This document shows, piece after piece, positions 40,932 to 50,025 of a stretch of DNA of 64,000 nucleotides; position 1 is the stretch's first letter, and the number at the start of each line of letters is the position of its first letter. The stretch is from contig DATJFQ010000037.1 of assembly GCA_035495555.1 (NCBI GenBank), positions 62,001 through 126,000 of the forward strand, written 5' to 3'. This stretch comes from DATJFQ01 sp035495555 (GTDB taxonomy: Bacteria > Acidobacteriota > Vicinamibacteria > Vicinamibacterales > 2-12-FULL-66-21). The translations under genes and the position numbers were made by a program. Below the pieces are notes generated by a model, which had not been told where the DNA came from, made no database searches, and was given only the letters and a program-made list of their open reading frames with translations.

Positions 40932-41507
40932 ATGGACCGCCAGCACTTCCGGCTTTTCTCACTCCTGTTCGTCCTTCTCGCTTTCGCCGTGCCTGCGGCC
41001 GCGCAGGGGTTCGGCATCGGCGGGCGCATCGCGACCATCAGGGGGAACGCGCAGGCGGATACGAGCGCGGTCCGATTCCTCGGCGGCCAGGTCCGGATGC
41101 GCTCAGGGAAGACCGGGTTCGAGCTGTCGCTCGATCGTCACCGTGAAGACAACGGCGATCTCACGCAGCGGGTGGTCGATTACCCGCTGCAGGCGACGCT
41201 GATGATGTATCTGACGCGGTCGACGTTTTCTCCGTACCTGCTCGGCGGGTTCGGCTGGTACACCCATAAGGTGCAGGACATCACCGGCGACAAGGCCTCT
41301 GACATCGTCTCGACGCGCCGCACGGGCTGGCATGCGGGGTTCGGCGCGGAAATCCTTGCCGGCCGCCATATCGGCCTTCACGCCGACTACCGCTACACCT
41401 TCCTCCACTTTGGCGACAGTTCGTCAACCGATTCGTCCCTGACCGATCACATCCTCCCCAGCTACCAGGGGTCGATGTGGACCGCCGGATTCACGCTTTA
41501 TTTCTAA
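40932..41507 (+). CDS. Small outer-membrane beta-barrel protein
   Basis: This 191-residue protein has a signal peptide (RLFSLLFVLLAFAVPAAAQ) and an alternating beta-strand pattern (FGIGGRIATIRG, VRFLGGQVRMRSG, YLLGGFGWYTHKV, HIGLHADYRYTFLHFG). It ends in a C-terminal aromatic residue (GFTLYF), the mark of Bam-inserted barrels. About eight strands, similar to OmpW/OmpX-size porin-like proteins. Ligand is unknown. Confidence 0.88.
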   Translation: MDRQHFRLFSLLFVLLAFAVPAAAQGFGIGGRIATIRGNAQADTSAVRFLGGQVRMRSGKTGFELSLDRHREDNGDLTQRVVDYPLQATLMMYLTRSTFSPYLLGGFGWYTHKVQDITGDKASDIVSTRRTGWHAGFGAEILAGRHIGLHADYRYTFLHFGDSSSTDSSLTDHILPSYQGSMWTAGFTLYF

Positions 41508-41625
41508 CAGCAAAGCGATAGGATCGACGACGCCACTACACAACGGGCCACTTCACGAGGTGTCTCCGAACGGGCGCCTGCGACGTGGACATCGTTGCGT
41601 CGTGAGCCACGTCAGGGAGGAGAAC

Positions 41626-42960
41626 ATGCGCGCATTCTGGGCGATCGTTGGCATCGCGCTGGCCACCGCCGTCTGTCTCGACGCGGCCGGCCCGGTCAAG
41701 TTCAGCGACGTCAAACTCAAAAACGGCCTGCGCGTGATCGTCGCCGAGGACCATACGGCGCCCACGGTCGCATTTGCCGTCACCTACAACGTGGGCTCCG
41801 CGGATGAACGCGCCCGCCGAACCGGCTTCGCGCATCTGTTCGAGCACATGATGTTCAAGGGATCCGAGAACGTCGGTCCGGGTGAACACATGGCTCTCGT
41901 GCTCAACAACGGCGGGACGATGAACGGGACGACGAACTCGGACCGCACGCTCTATTTCGAGGTCCTGCCGGCGAATCAGCTCGAATTGGGCCTGTTCCTC
42001 GAAGCGGACCGCATGAAGTCCCTCGACATCACGAAGCCGAACCTGGACAACCAGCGCAACGCGGTACAGGAAGAACGGCGGCTCGGCGTCGACAACCAGC
42101 CGTACGGCGAGACGTACGAGCGGATCAGCGAGCAGGCGTACGACGATTTCGCCTATAAGCACTCGACGATCGGATCGATGGACGACCTCAACGCGGCGAC
42201 CGTCGACGACGTCGCGACCTTTTTCAAGACGTACTACGCGCCGAACAACGCCGTGCTCTCGATCGTGGGCGATGTCGATACGGCAAAGACGATGGCGCTC
42301 GTGGAGAAGTACTTCGGTCCGATCTCACGGCAGCCGCAGCCAAAGCGGCCCAACCTGACCGAGCCGCCCCACACCGCTGAACGCCGCAGCACGATCGACG
42401 ATCCGCTCGCGCGGCTCGCGCGGGTGGATATCGCCTGGATCGGGCCGCCGTCGGGCACGCCCGACGCGTATGCGCTCGACGTGCTCGGCAGCGTGCTGTC
42501 GTCGGGCCGCAGTTCGCGCCTGAACGAAGTGCTCGTGCGCCAGAAGCAGATTGCCACCAGCGCCGGCGCGGGCAGCGACGACACGCGCGGGCCGGGGCTG
42601 TTTCAGGCCTTCGCGACCGTCGCGCCCGGGAAAGACCCCGCGGACGTGGAGGCGGCGATCTACGAAGAACTGGACAAGGTCAAAGACGGCAGGATCGAGG
42701 ATTGGGAACTGGAGAAGGCCCGGAACACGGCGCGCCGTAGTGCGGCGGCAGCCGAAATGAACACACTGCAGCGCGCGATTCAGCTCGGCGAGTACGCGCT
42801 CTTCTACAACGATCCGAATCTCATCAACACGCGCGTCGATCAGATCGTGAAGGTTACGGCGGCCGACGTGCAACGCGTCGCGCGGAAGTACTTCACGAAG
42901 GAGAACCGGTCGGTGATCATCACCATGCCGAAGACGCCCGCGAAGGGAGGTGGCCAGTGA
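41626..42960 (+). CDS. M16-family zinc peptidase, active subunit, exported
   Basis: This 444-residue pitrilysin-type peptidase has a signal peptide (AFWAIVGIALATAVCLDAAG) and the inverted zinc motif HLFEHMMF (HxxEH); the downstream Glu is expected in the NAVQEERRL segment. The ATG at 41626 follows GGGAGGAG. The second M16 gene overlaps its stop by 4 bp (GTGA). Such pairs form a heterodimer in which only the first has the zinc site. Confidence 0.93.
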   Translation: MRAFWAIVGIALATAVCLDAAGPVKFSDVKLKNGLRVIVAEDHTAPTVAFAVTYNVGSADERARRTGFAHLFEHMMFKGSENVGPGEHMALVLNNGGTMNGTTNSDRTLYFEVLPANQLELGLFLEADRMKSLDITKPNLDNQRNAVQEERRLGVDNQPYGETYERISEQAYDDFAYKHSTIGSMDDLNAATVDDVATFFKTYYAPNNAVLSIVGDVDTAKTMALVEKYFGPISRQPQPKRPNLTEPPHTAERRSTIDDPLARLARVDIAWIGPPSGTPDAYALDVLGSVLSSGRSSRLNEVLVRQKQIATSAGAGSDDTRGPGLFQAFATVAPGKDPADVEAAIYEELDKVKDGRIEDWELEKARNTARRSAAAAEMNTLQRAIQLGEYALFYNDPNLINTRVDQIVKVTAADVQRVARKYFTKENRSVIITMPKTPAKGGGQ

Positions 42961-44432
42961 TCCGCCGCATCGCGACCCCGTTCGCTGTCGCACTCGCGAC
43001 CACACTGTCCCTGGCCGCGCAGCAGCAGCCGACGCAGAACCCGGCGAATGCGCCCGGCACCATATTGAAGAACCGTGCGCCGGTGTCGAACGAGGTGCTG
43101 AAGGTCCATCTGCCGAAGCCCCAGGAGGCTGACCTCCCGAACGGGCTCCATCTCATGGTCCTCGAGGATCACCGCGCGCCGCTCGTCACGATGCAGTTGA
43201 TCATCGAGGGCGCCGGCGGCTACTACGATCCCTCCACGTCCCCCGGGCTGGCAGGATTCACGGCCGCGCTGATGCGCGAAGGGACCGCGACGAAGACGTC
43301 GGAGCAGATCTCGGAGCAGCTGGATCGCCTGGCCGCTTCGCTGAACGTCAGCGCCGGCACGAGTTCACCCTTCGCGACCGTGGCCGCGTCGTGCCTGAAC
43401 GATCAAGTCGACATGCTGCTCGGGATGATGTCGGACGTCCTGCAGCATCCGTCGTTCCCGGAGGCGGAGGTCGGGCGATACAAGAACCGGCAGCGCGCGC
43501 TCCTCGCGAACCAGCGCACGCAGCCGGGCTTCCTCGCGCTCGAACGCTTCCAGGCGGCGACCTACGGTGATCATCCGGCCAGCCGCGTGTCTGCGAGCCC
43601 CGCGGCGCTCGACGCGCTGACGCGCGAGCAGCTCGTGGCGTTTCACCACGATCACTACGCGCCGGATCACGCGGTGCTCGCGATCGCCGGGGACATCACG
43701 ACGGCGGCCGCAAAGCAGAAAATCGAGGAGGCGCTCGGAAGCTGGGCGCGCTCGTCGTCGCCGCTCGCGCCGGTAAGGGAGCCCGCGGATGTTCAGCGCG
43801 CGAGCGTCTCGCTCGTCGCGCGTCCGGCCTCGGTCCAGACGAACCTCGTGGTCGGCACCCAGGGCGTCGATCGGACGAGTCCTGACTATGACGCGCTGAC
43901 CGTCGCGAACCGGATTCTCGGCGGAGGCCCGAGCGGACGCCTGTTCGAGCACCTGCGCGAACAGAAAGGCTACACGTACGGCGCGTACAGCAACTTCACG
44001 GCGGGGCGCTATCGCGGGCCATGGAGTGCCTCGACCGAAGTGCGCACGGAGGTCACGGATCCCGCGTTACACGATCTGCTCGACGAGATTCGCCGGATGC
44101 GCGAGGTGCCCGTTTCCTCCAAGGAGCTCGCAGACAGCAAGCGGGCTATCGTCGCCAGCTTCGCGCGCGCGCTCGAAAGTCCGACCGCCGTCCTGGGCAA
44201 CTACATCGACGTGTATCTCTATAAGCTCCCCTCAGATTATTGGGATACGTACCCCGATCGCATCGACGCAATCTCGGCCGCCGACGTGCAGAAGGTCGCT
44301 CAGAAGTACTGGACGCCCGATCGCCTGCAGGTCGTCGCCGTCGGCGACGCGCAGAAGATCGAGCCGGCGCTCGCAAAGGTTGGAAACGTCAGGACGTACG
44401 ACGTCGACGGAAAGGAAATCGGAGGGCGGTAG
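42957..44432 (+). CDS. M16-family peptidase-like protein, non-catalytic subunit
   Basis: The 491-residue partner of the preceding peptidase has a signal peptide (RRIATPFAVALATTLSLAAQ). At the place of HxxEH it reads LAGFTAALMREGT, so zinc binding is lost. The substrate-binding Arg/Tyr region is kept (GPSGRLFEHLREQKGYTYGAYS). The active HxxEH-bearing half and this half together would form the closed chamber for peptide cleavage in the periplasm. Confidence 0.93.
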   Translation: MIRRIATPFAVALATTLSLAAQQQPTQNPANAPGTILKNRAPVSNEVLKVHLPKPQEADLPNGLHLMVLEDHRAPLVTMQLIIEGAGGYYDPSTSPGLAGFTAALMREGTATKTSEQISEQLDRLAASLNVSAGTSSPFATVAASCLNDQVDMLLGMMSDVLQHPSFPEAEVGRYKNRQRALLANQRTQPGFLALERFQAATYGDHPASRVSASPAALDALTREQLVAFHHDHYAPDHAVLAIAGDITTAAAKQKIEEALGSWARSSSPLAPVREPADVQRASVSLVARPASVQTNLVVGTQGVDRTSPDYDALTVANRILGGGPSGRLFEHLREQKGYTYGAYSNFTAGRYRGPWSASTEVRTEVTDPALHDLLDEIRRMREVPVSSKELADSKRAIVASFARALESPTAVLGNYIDVYLYKLPSDYWDTYPDRIDAISAADVQKVAQKYWTPDRLQVVAVGDAQKIEPALAKVGNVRTYDVDGKEIGGR

Positions 44433-44443
44433 GAGAGACGGCG

Positions 44444-44528
44444 TCAACTAGACAACTTCACAACTTCACAACTACACAATTACCAAGTCCTCGAGTTGTG
44501 TAGTTGGAAGTTGGATTTTGTGTAGTTC
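44444..44528. repeat. Short-unit repeat array H, inverted (CAACTTCA / GTTGTGTA)
   Basis: The left arm CAACTTCACAACTTCACAAC is followed after a short spacer by GAGTTGTGTAGTTGGAAGTT and TTGTGTAGTTC. The arms are complementary and fill the gap between the convergent M16 and kinase genes, so they could serve as a bidirectional hairpin. Confidence 0.8.
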
Positions 44529-44531
44529 TGT

Positions 44532-47216
44532 TCAGTCTGCCTTCTTCTTCAGCATCCCCTCCCAGTTCAGTACGACCGACAGTGACAGCTGCGTGTTCCG
44601 CTCGGCCGGGATGATCACGAGCATTCTCTTGAGGTCCGGCGTCAGATCGCCCGCAAGGACGTCTTGCGGAAGCACACCGAACAACTGTGGCGGCGTTGTC
44701 TTGATCGGCGGGCCCGGAATGACGCTCACGACGTAGGCCTCGTTATTCGGCGCGGTGCCGTACGCGACGCGACCGTCGGGGAGCCAGCCCCCAAACGAGG
44801 CGCCTCCGGTCGTCACCCGGTAGCTCTCGCCGGGCACCGGGTACGACTGGATGTAGAGCTCCTGCTGTCCCGTTTCATCGGACATGTAGGAGACGTACCG
44901 CCCGTCGGGGGAGACGGTCGGGGTCGTCTCGTTCGCAGGCGTCCGGATGTAGGGCTTTGGCGTGTGATCGCCTTGCAGAGGCAGGATCCAGATGTCCTGG
45001 GCAGTCTTCGGATCGAGCGCCGTGAAGAGGATTGCGCTGCCATCCTTCGTCCATGGCCCCGTGCTCTTGAACCCGAGCGCATCGTTCGAGATCTGGCGCT
45101 CGGATCCGCCGCCGATCGACTTGACGAAAATCTGAGGCTGACCGCCTCGGCTGTCGTTCGTGAAGGCGATTTGAGTGGAATCGGCCGACCACGTGGGGCC
45201 GGCGTTCTGGCCCGGCCCGTGCGTGAACGGCGAGAGCCCTCCGCGCTGGAGGTCCAGCAACCAGATGTCGCTTCGGCCCGCGGACTCCACGCGCACCGTC
45301 GCCGCGTACCGGCCATTCGGCGCGATCGACAACTGCGAATACGCGCCCTCCGGAGCCTCCACCCCGCCGGCCTGTTTGCCGGTCGCGGCGTCGAACCAGA
45401 CGAATCGCGTGTTTCGTGCTCCCTGGTCGTAATACACCAGCGTGCCGTCGGCGGACGCGCTGACGGCCGCGGCTCCGGACCACTGAGTCGGGAATGTGGC
45501 GGGCAATGCACCGAGCGTGAGCGGCTGTCCGCTGACCGTGAGTCGCCCGGCGTCGAACGCCTGCGCCGCAATCCCGTTCTGGCGCATGTAGATCAGATAG
45601 CCCGGGGGTGCGTACGTCACGCCGCCATCGGCCGTTGTGATCACCTGGCGTTCTTTTCCGTCCAGCGAGCCTGCGATCACATCGAGGTGCCCGTCGTGCC
45701 CCGGCAGCGCAACGAACAGAAAGTGACGGCCGTCCGGGAGAAAGTACGGAAAACGGTGCGCCGTCTCGCCGCGCGCTGAATCCGGCGTCGTGACGGGCTG
45801 CGGATCGCCACCTTCGCCCGGGACTTTCATCAGACCGCCTGCGTTCGACGGGGCGAACACGATTTCCCCTGAAGCACTCCAGGTGCCGCCCCTCGGATCC
45901 GGCGCATCGCAGATGGTCGTCATCGCGTCCCCGTCGACGTGGATGGTTTTCAGCTTTCCCTCCGCGAAGAACGCGATCCGGTTGCTGTCCGCCGACCAGA
46001 AAGGCTGGAGCGCACCTTTCGTCCCCGGCAATTGCCGGGCGGCGGAGTTGTCGAGCCGCCGCACCCACAGGCTGGAAGACGATGCGTTGCCGGCGACGAA
46101 CGCGATCGATGTTCCGTCCGGCGAAATGGCGCCGTTCGCCGATTCGGGAATGATCGGGTGGCCGCCGGGTCCGAGCACCGAAAGGTGGCGCACCTCTCGC
46201 TGCGTGGCCGGCCATCGCGATCCGGTGACGAACGACAGAGCTGCCATCGCGGCCGCGCCGACCGCAAGGCCCGCGGCTGCGAACAACCACGGGTGCGGCG
46301 CGCGCGGTCCCGCCGATGACACGACGACCGGAGCGCCGCGTTCGGCTTCGTCCAGATCGGGCACGACGTCGGCGATGTCGTGCAGACGCCTTTTGGGATC
46401 GCGTTCCACGCAGCGGGCGAGTACCCGCCGGAGCGCGGCCGGAGTATCGGCTGGCAGCGCGTCCCATCGCGGTTCGTCCCTGAGGACGCTGGCGAGCACT
46501 TCGGAGGTGGTGTCTCCTTCGAACAGCGGACGCCCGACGAGCATTTCGAAGATCACGGCGCCGAATGCCCAGATATCGGCGCGTTTGTCGACCGGTCGTC
46601 CTTTCGCCTGCTCGGGCGCCATGTAGGCCGCAGTGCCGATGATCATGCCGAGCTGCGACGGCGCGGCCAGGGTCGGGGAATTGGCCAACGCGGAGCCGGA
46701 CCCGCTCGCGTCGGGAAACGCGAGCTTAGCGAGCCCGAAATCCAGCACCTTGACCGTTCCGTCGTCACGAACCTTGATGTTCGCGGGTTTCAGATCACGG
46801 TGCACGATTCCCTGGGCATGGGCGGCATCGAGCGCGCCGGCAATCTGGCGCGCGACGGCGATCGCCTCATCGAGCGGCAGAGGACCGCTCACGACGCGAT
46901 CGGCGAGCGTCGGTCCCTCGACGAGTTCCATGACCAGGGCGCCAGCCCCGCGCTCGCCATCTTCGCCGCGCGCCAATTCCTCGAAGCCATGGACGTGCGC
47001 GATGTTGGGATGATTGAGCGAGGCGAGCACCTGTGCCTCGCGCGAGAAGCGGGCGAGCCGCTCGGCGTCGCCGGCGAACGAGGGCGGCAGGACTTTAATC
47101 GCCACGTCTCGATTGAGCGTGAGATCGCGCGCGCGATAAACCTCTCCCATGCCGCCGGAGCCGAGGAGGCCGATGATCTCGTAGGTGCGGATCCGCGTGC
47201 CGGGCGGCAATGCCAC
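44532..47216 (-). CDS. Ser/Thr protein kinase with TM helix and C-terminal TolB-type propeller
   Basis: This 894-residue kinase is of the type expanded in Acidobacteriota. The kinase domain (about 8-270) has the glycine loop LGSGGMGEVY, Lys41, HRDLKPANI and DFGLAKL, followed by a single TM helix near residue 300 (WLFAAAGLAVGAAAMAALSF). The remaining 570 residues have repeated WSADSxxIAF- and SPDGRYVSYMS-type blades of a WD40/TolB propeller outside the membrane. The GTG at 47216 is chosen from the family opening (LPPGTRIRTYEI) and from the TATAAT 9 nt upstream; longer in-frame starts give non-family sequence. Confidence 0.94.
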   Translation of the reverse strand: MALPPGTRIRTYEIIGLLGSGGMGEVYRARDLTLNRDVAIKVLPPSFAGDAERLARFSREAQVLASLNHPNIAHVHGFEELARGEDGERGAGALVMELVEGPTLADRVVSGPLPLDEAIAVARQIAGALDAAHAQGIVHRDLKPANIKVRDDGTVKVLDFGLAKLAFPDASGSGSALANSPTLAAPSQLGMIIGTAAYMAPEQAKGRPVDKRADIWAFGAVIFEMLVGRPLFEGDTTSEVLASVLRDEPRWDALPADTPAALRRVLARCVERDPKRRLHDIADVVPDLDEAERGAPVVVSSAGPRAPHPWLFAAAGLAVGAAAMAALSFVTGSRWPATQREVRHLSVLGPGGHPIIPESANGAISPDGTSIAFVAGNASSSSLWVRRLDNSAARQLPGTKGALQPFWSADSNRIAFFAEGKLKTIHVDGDAMTTICDAPDPRGGTWSASGEIVFAPSNAGGLMKVPGEGGDPQPVTTPDSARGETAHRFPYFLPDGRHFLFVALPGHDGHLDVIAGSLDGKERQVITTADGGVTYAPPGYLIYMRQNGIAAQAFDAGRLTVSGQPLTLGALPATFPTQWSGAAAVSASADGTLVYYDQGARNTRFVWFDAATGKQAGGVEAPEGAYSQLSIAPNGRYAATVRVESAGRSDIWLLDLQRGGLSPFTHGPGQNAGPTWSADSTQIAFTNDSRGGQPQIFVKSIGGGSERQISNDALGFKSTGPWTKDGSAILFTALDPKTAQDIWILPLQGDHTPKPYIRTPANETTPTVSPDGRYVSYMSDETGQQELYIQSYPVPGESYRVTTGGASFGGWLPDGRVAYGTAPNNEAYVVSVIPGPPIKTTPPQLFGVLPQDVLAGDLTPDLKRMLVIIPAERNTQLSLSVVLNWEGMLKKKAD

Positions 47217-47225
47217 GACGCCCGG

Positions 47226-47231
47226 ATTATA
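47226..47231 (-). promoter_or_regulatory. TATAAT -10 box, 9 nt before the kinase start
   Basis: A perfect TATAAT on the minus strand is followed by 9 nt and the GTG at 47216. The mRNA leader would be 0-3 nt. It lies within the 26-bp gap downstream of the class V aminotransferase stop at 47243. Confidence 0.6.
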
Positions 47232-47242
47232 TCGGCTGTCGT

Positions 47243-48553
47243 CTACAGACGGCGAGCAGAGCTGGCCGGTCCTGCCGGCGCCCCGATCTTCTGGATGGCA
47301 TCGGTGAATGTATCGATCTCGTCGAGCGTGGTGTAGACGTTCGGCGTCACGCGGAGCCCCTCGTACTCGGCGTGGACGATTGGCGTCGCAATGATGCGCC
47401 ATTTGTCCCACAGCTCGGATGCCACCTTGCCGGTCGGCACGCCAAGGGTCTGCACGGTCCCGATCGCGCACGAATGTTCGGGCGCGAGGTTGGTGTGGAT
47501 CCGGAACCGCGCGTTCTCTTTCAGGCGGTCCGCCCAGCGGTTCCTCAGGTACCGCAGGCGCGCCGCCTTCCGCTCCGCGCCAATGCCCTCGTGGAAGCTC
47601 AACGCCTCAGCGATCGCGTTGTGGTTGGCCGCTGGATGCGTGCCGATTTCTTCGAACTTCCTGATGTCCTTTGCGCGCGACGCGCCCGCCGGGGTCAGGG
47701 GCCAGTGCGATTCGATGCGTTCGCGGCGCACGTACAGGAATCCGGTGCCGATTGGCGCGAGCAGCCATTTGTGTAGGCTCGTACCGTAGTAATCGCACCC
47801 GAGATCCGCAAGCTTGAACGGGAAGTGGGCGAACGCGTGCGCGCCGTCCACGACCGTGATGATGCCTTTGGCTCGCGCGGCGTCGGCGATCTGCCGCACC
47901 GGAAAAATTTGGCCGGTGAGATTCGTGATGTGGCAGAAGTGCAGGACTTTCGTCCGCGCCGTCACCGCCGCGAGCAGCCGATCCGCGAGCTCCGCCTGCG
48001 TCCTCGGGGGAACCGGGAACGAGATCTTCGTCACGGTGATCCCATCGCGCCGCGCGCGCTGATCCCACGTGTCGAGCATGCGGCCGTAATCCTGGTTCGT
48101 GGTGACGACCTCGTCGCCGGGCTTCAGATCGATCCCGAGCTGGGCGATCTGGAGCGCTTCGCTCGCGTTGCGGGTGATCGCCATCTCCTCCGGATCGCAC
48201 CCGAACTCCGCCGCGAGCTTCCGGCGAACGCTCTCGATATTCGGCTCGAGTACCTGCCACATGTGGTACACGGGCGCCTGGTTCGAGATGTCGAGGTATC
48301 GCTTGAACGCTTCATGGACGACGCGCGGGCTGGGGCAGCAGCCGCCGTTGTTCAGATTGATGATCGTGCGATCGAGCGTGAACGCCTGCTGGATCTCGCG
48401 CCAGTAGGTCTCGTCGGAGGCGATGTCGGCCGCGGCATGGTTCTGCGTCCGCTCCGCCGCGCGCGCAACCCGCGCAAGACTTTCGTTGGTGAACGCGGCG
48501 ATTGCCACGCCGCCGGCGGTGCCGGCCCGAAGAAACGCGCGTCTGGTCAGCAT
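47243..48553 (-). CDS. Tat-exported class V PLP-dependent enzyme (isopenicillin N epimerase-like)
   Basis: This 436-residue enzyme starts with a Tat signal (LTRRAFLRAGTAGGVAIAAF), so it is folded in the cytosol and exported with its cofactor. The class V fold shows NLNNGGCCPSPRVV, TRNASEALQIAQ, VVDGAHAFAHFP and the PLP lysine in YYGTSLHKWLLAP. Relatives include epimerases and cysteine-desulfurase-like enzymes, and the true reaction is unknown. The ATG at 48553 has AGGAGG 4 nt upstream. The kinase gene follows 26 bp later on the same strand. Confidence 0.9.
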   Translation of the reverse strand: MLTRRAFLRAGTAGGVAIAAFTNESLARVARAAERTQNHAAADIASDETYWREIQQAFTLDRTIINLNNGGCCPSPRVVHEAFKRYLDISNQAPVYHMWQVLEPNIESVRRKLAAEFGCDPEEMAITRNASEALQIAQLGIDLKPGDEVVTTNQDYGRMLDTWDQRARRDGITVTKISFPVPPRTQAELADRLLAAVTARTKVLHFCHITNLTGQIFPVRQIADAARAKGIITVVDGAHAFAHFPFKLADLGCDYYGTSLHKWLLAPIGTGFLYVRRERIESHWPLTPAGASRAKDIRKFEEIGTHPAANHNAIAEALSFHEGIGAERKAARLRYLRNRWADRLKENARFRIHTNLAPEHSCAIGTVQTLGVPTGKVASELWDKWRIIATPIVHAEYEGLRVTPNVYTTLDEIDTFTDAIQKIGAPAGPASSARRL

Positions 48554-48637
48554 GAATCCTCCTGACGGGGTGTGGCTCCGATCACGCCGCGGCAGCGTAC
48601 TCCACCAGGAGCGCGCCCGGCGACAAAAAATGACAAA

Positions 48638-49114
48638 ATGACGCCGTCCATGCGCGAGTACGGATTGACGGTCCTGCGGGTGTGCCTCGCAGCCGTGTTC
48701 ATCCTGCACGGATTGGAACAACTGTTCGGGCTGTGGGGTGGCGGGCTGGCGGATACCGCGGCCGTGGTGACCGGTCTGCACCTGCCGGCCGCCTATCCGT
48801 TGTCGGTCGGAGCGGTGGCGGCGGAACTCGCCTGCGGCATTCTGCTGCTAGTCGGCGCGTTTACGCTGTGGACCTCGGCCGCGCTCCTGATGGCGAGAGC
48901 GGCCGTCTTGTATCAGGCGTCTGCCGCGGGACGTGCCCCGCTGGCCTCGGTTGGCCAGGCGCGTGCAGAGTTCGAGCTCTCGCTGCTGATCACCGGTGCG
49001 CTGATCGCGATCCTGCTGAGCGGACCGGGCGCGCTGTCGCTCGACGATCGGCGGCTGCTATCGGCTGAGCGCGAAGCCGCGGCGCGCGCCCGCATCCGCG
49101 CCGGCAAAGCCTGA
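48638..49114 (+). CDS. DoxX-family membrane protein
   Basis: This 158-residue protein has four TM helices. LTVLRVCLAAVFILHGLEQLFGLWGG is the DoxX opening, followed by helices at about 55-80, 82-102 and 110-135, and a basic C-terminal tail. Family members are linked to quinol oxidation or thiol stress, with function often unknown. The ATG at 48638 and an ATG at 48650 are both possible starts. Confidence 0.88.
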   Translation: MTPSMREYGLTVLRVCLAAVFILHGLEQLFGLWGGGLADTAAVVTGLHLPAAYPLSVGAVAAELACGILLLVGAFTLWTSAALLMARAAVLYQASAAGRAPLASVGQARAEFELSLLITGALIAILLSGPGALSLDDRRLLSAEREAAARARIRAGKA

Positions 49115-49145
49115 ACGCCGAGGTGTAAGATGTGGCGGAGATGGG

Positions 49146-49275
49146 AAAGCAAAGATCTAAAGATCTAAAGATCTGAAGCAAAGATCTGAAGCAGAGATCC
49201 AAAGATCTTTGCAATCTTTGCTGCGATCTTTACGATCTTTGCGATCTTTGCTGCGATCTTTGCCGTCTTTGCGGG
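49146..49275. repeat. Short-unit repeat array I, inverted (AAAGATCT / GATCTTTGC)
   Basis: The left arm (49149-49208) repeats AAAGATCT and AAAGATCTGAAGC. The right arm (49204-49275) repeats the complement as GATCTTTGC / GATCTTTGCTGC about six times. The arms form a long potential hairpin immediately upstream of the molybdenum-hydroxylase operon; GGGAG and the ATG at 49285 follow. Confidence 0.9.
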
Positions 49276-49284
49276 AGTGAGCGT

Positions 49285-49890
49285 ATGCCCAGACGTCCGG
49301 ATGAGTCCGGCTTCAGCCGGCGCAGTTTTCTCAAAACGGTCGGCGCCAGCGGCGTCGCGGCCGGAATCCTCAGCAAGGGGGCGCACGTCGACGCGCAGGC
49401 CGTCCCGGAGGTCGGCCCCGGTCCCGTGCCCGTGACGCTCACGATCAACGGCACGCCGCACCGCCTGCAGATCGAACCGCGCGTCACCCTGCTCGACGCG
49501 GTGCGCATGCGGGCCGGCCTGACCGGCGCCAAGCGCGGCTGCGACCGCGGTGCGTGCGGCGCCTGCACGATGCTCGTCGACGGCCGCGCGGTCTACTCCT
49601 GTTCGACGCTGGCCATCGACGTGCAGGGCCGGCAGATTCGCACGGTCGACGGCCTCGCGACCGGCGACGCGCTTCATCCGGTGCAGCAGGCCTTCTGCGA
49701 CAAGGACGCGCTGATGTGCGGCTTCTGCACGCCTGGGTTCGTCATGGCGAGCGTCGCCCTCCTGGAGCAACACCCGAACGCGACGCCGGAACAGATCAGA
49801 AGCGGTCTCGACGGCAACATCTGCCGGTGCGGCACCTTCTCGCGCATCTTCGAAGCGGTCTCGAGCGTGACAGGGGTGCGTCGTGGCTAA
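49285..49890 (+). CDS. Tat-exported [2Fe-2S] subunit of a xanthine dehydrogenase-family oxidoreductase (PaoA-like)
   Basis: This 201-residue electron-transfer subunit has a Tat signal (FSRRSFLKTVGASG) as in the periplasmic aldehyde oxidase PaoABC. The plant-type [2Fe-2S] domain has CDRGACGACTM and a later Cys, and the second helical [2Fe-2S] domain has CGFCTPG and CRCG. It passes electrons from the molybdenum centre to the FAD subunit. The stop TAA lies within the first copy of the 17-bp duplication described at 49873-50025. Confidence 0.93.
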   Translation: MPRRPDESGFSRRSFLKTVGASGVAAGILSKGAHVDAQAVPEVGPGPVPVTLTINGTPHRLQIEPRVTLLDAVRMRAGLTGAKRGCDRGACGACTMLVDGRAVYSCSTLAIDVQGRQIRTVDGLATGDALHPVQQAFCDKDALMCGFCTPGFVMASVALLEQHPNATPEQIRSGLDGNICRCGTFSRIFEAVSSVTGVRRG

Positions 49891-50025
49891 GCACCCTACA
49901 TGCGAACGAGCGATAGCGAGTGAGCCACACGAACGGAGCGCGCCGGCGAAGCGGCGCGCGAGAGAGTGTGCAGGGGAGTCCGAGGGGCGACGCCCCTCGG
50001 ATGACAAGGGGGTGCGTCGTGGCTA
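49873..50025. mobile_element. REP-like insertion with 17-bp flanking duplication
   Basis: The 17-bp sequence GGGGTGCGTCGTGGCTA occurs at 49873-49889 and again at 50009-50025. The first copy carries the stop of the [2Fe-2S] gene, the second the GTG start of the molybdenum subunit. The 119 bp between hold two hairpins: an 8-bp stem around 49940-49961 and TCCGAGGGGC/GCCCCTCGGA at 49979-50001. The second has a close relative at 53263-53282. It looks like an insertion that duplicated its target; no transposase is encoded. Confidence 0.65.

Noticed and set aside
47217..47471. Longer N-terminus for the Ser/Thr kinase
   Set aside because: The extra residues are Arg-rich and antisense to the aminotransferase gene end; the GTG at 47216 has a consensus -10 box 9 nt upstream.
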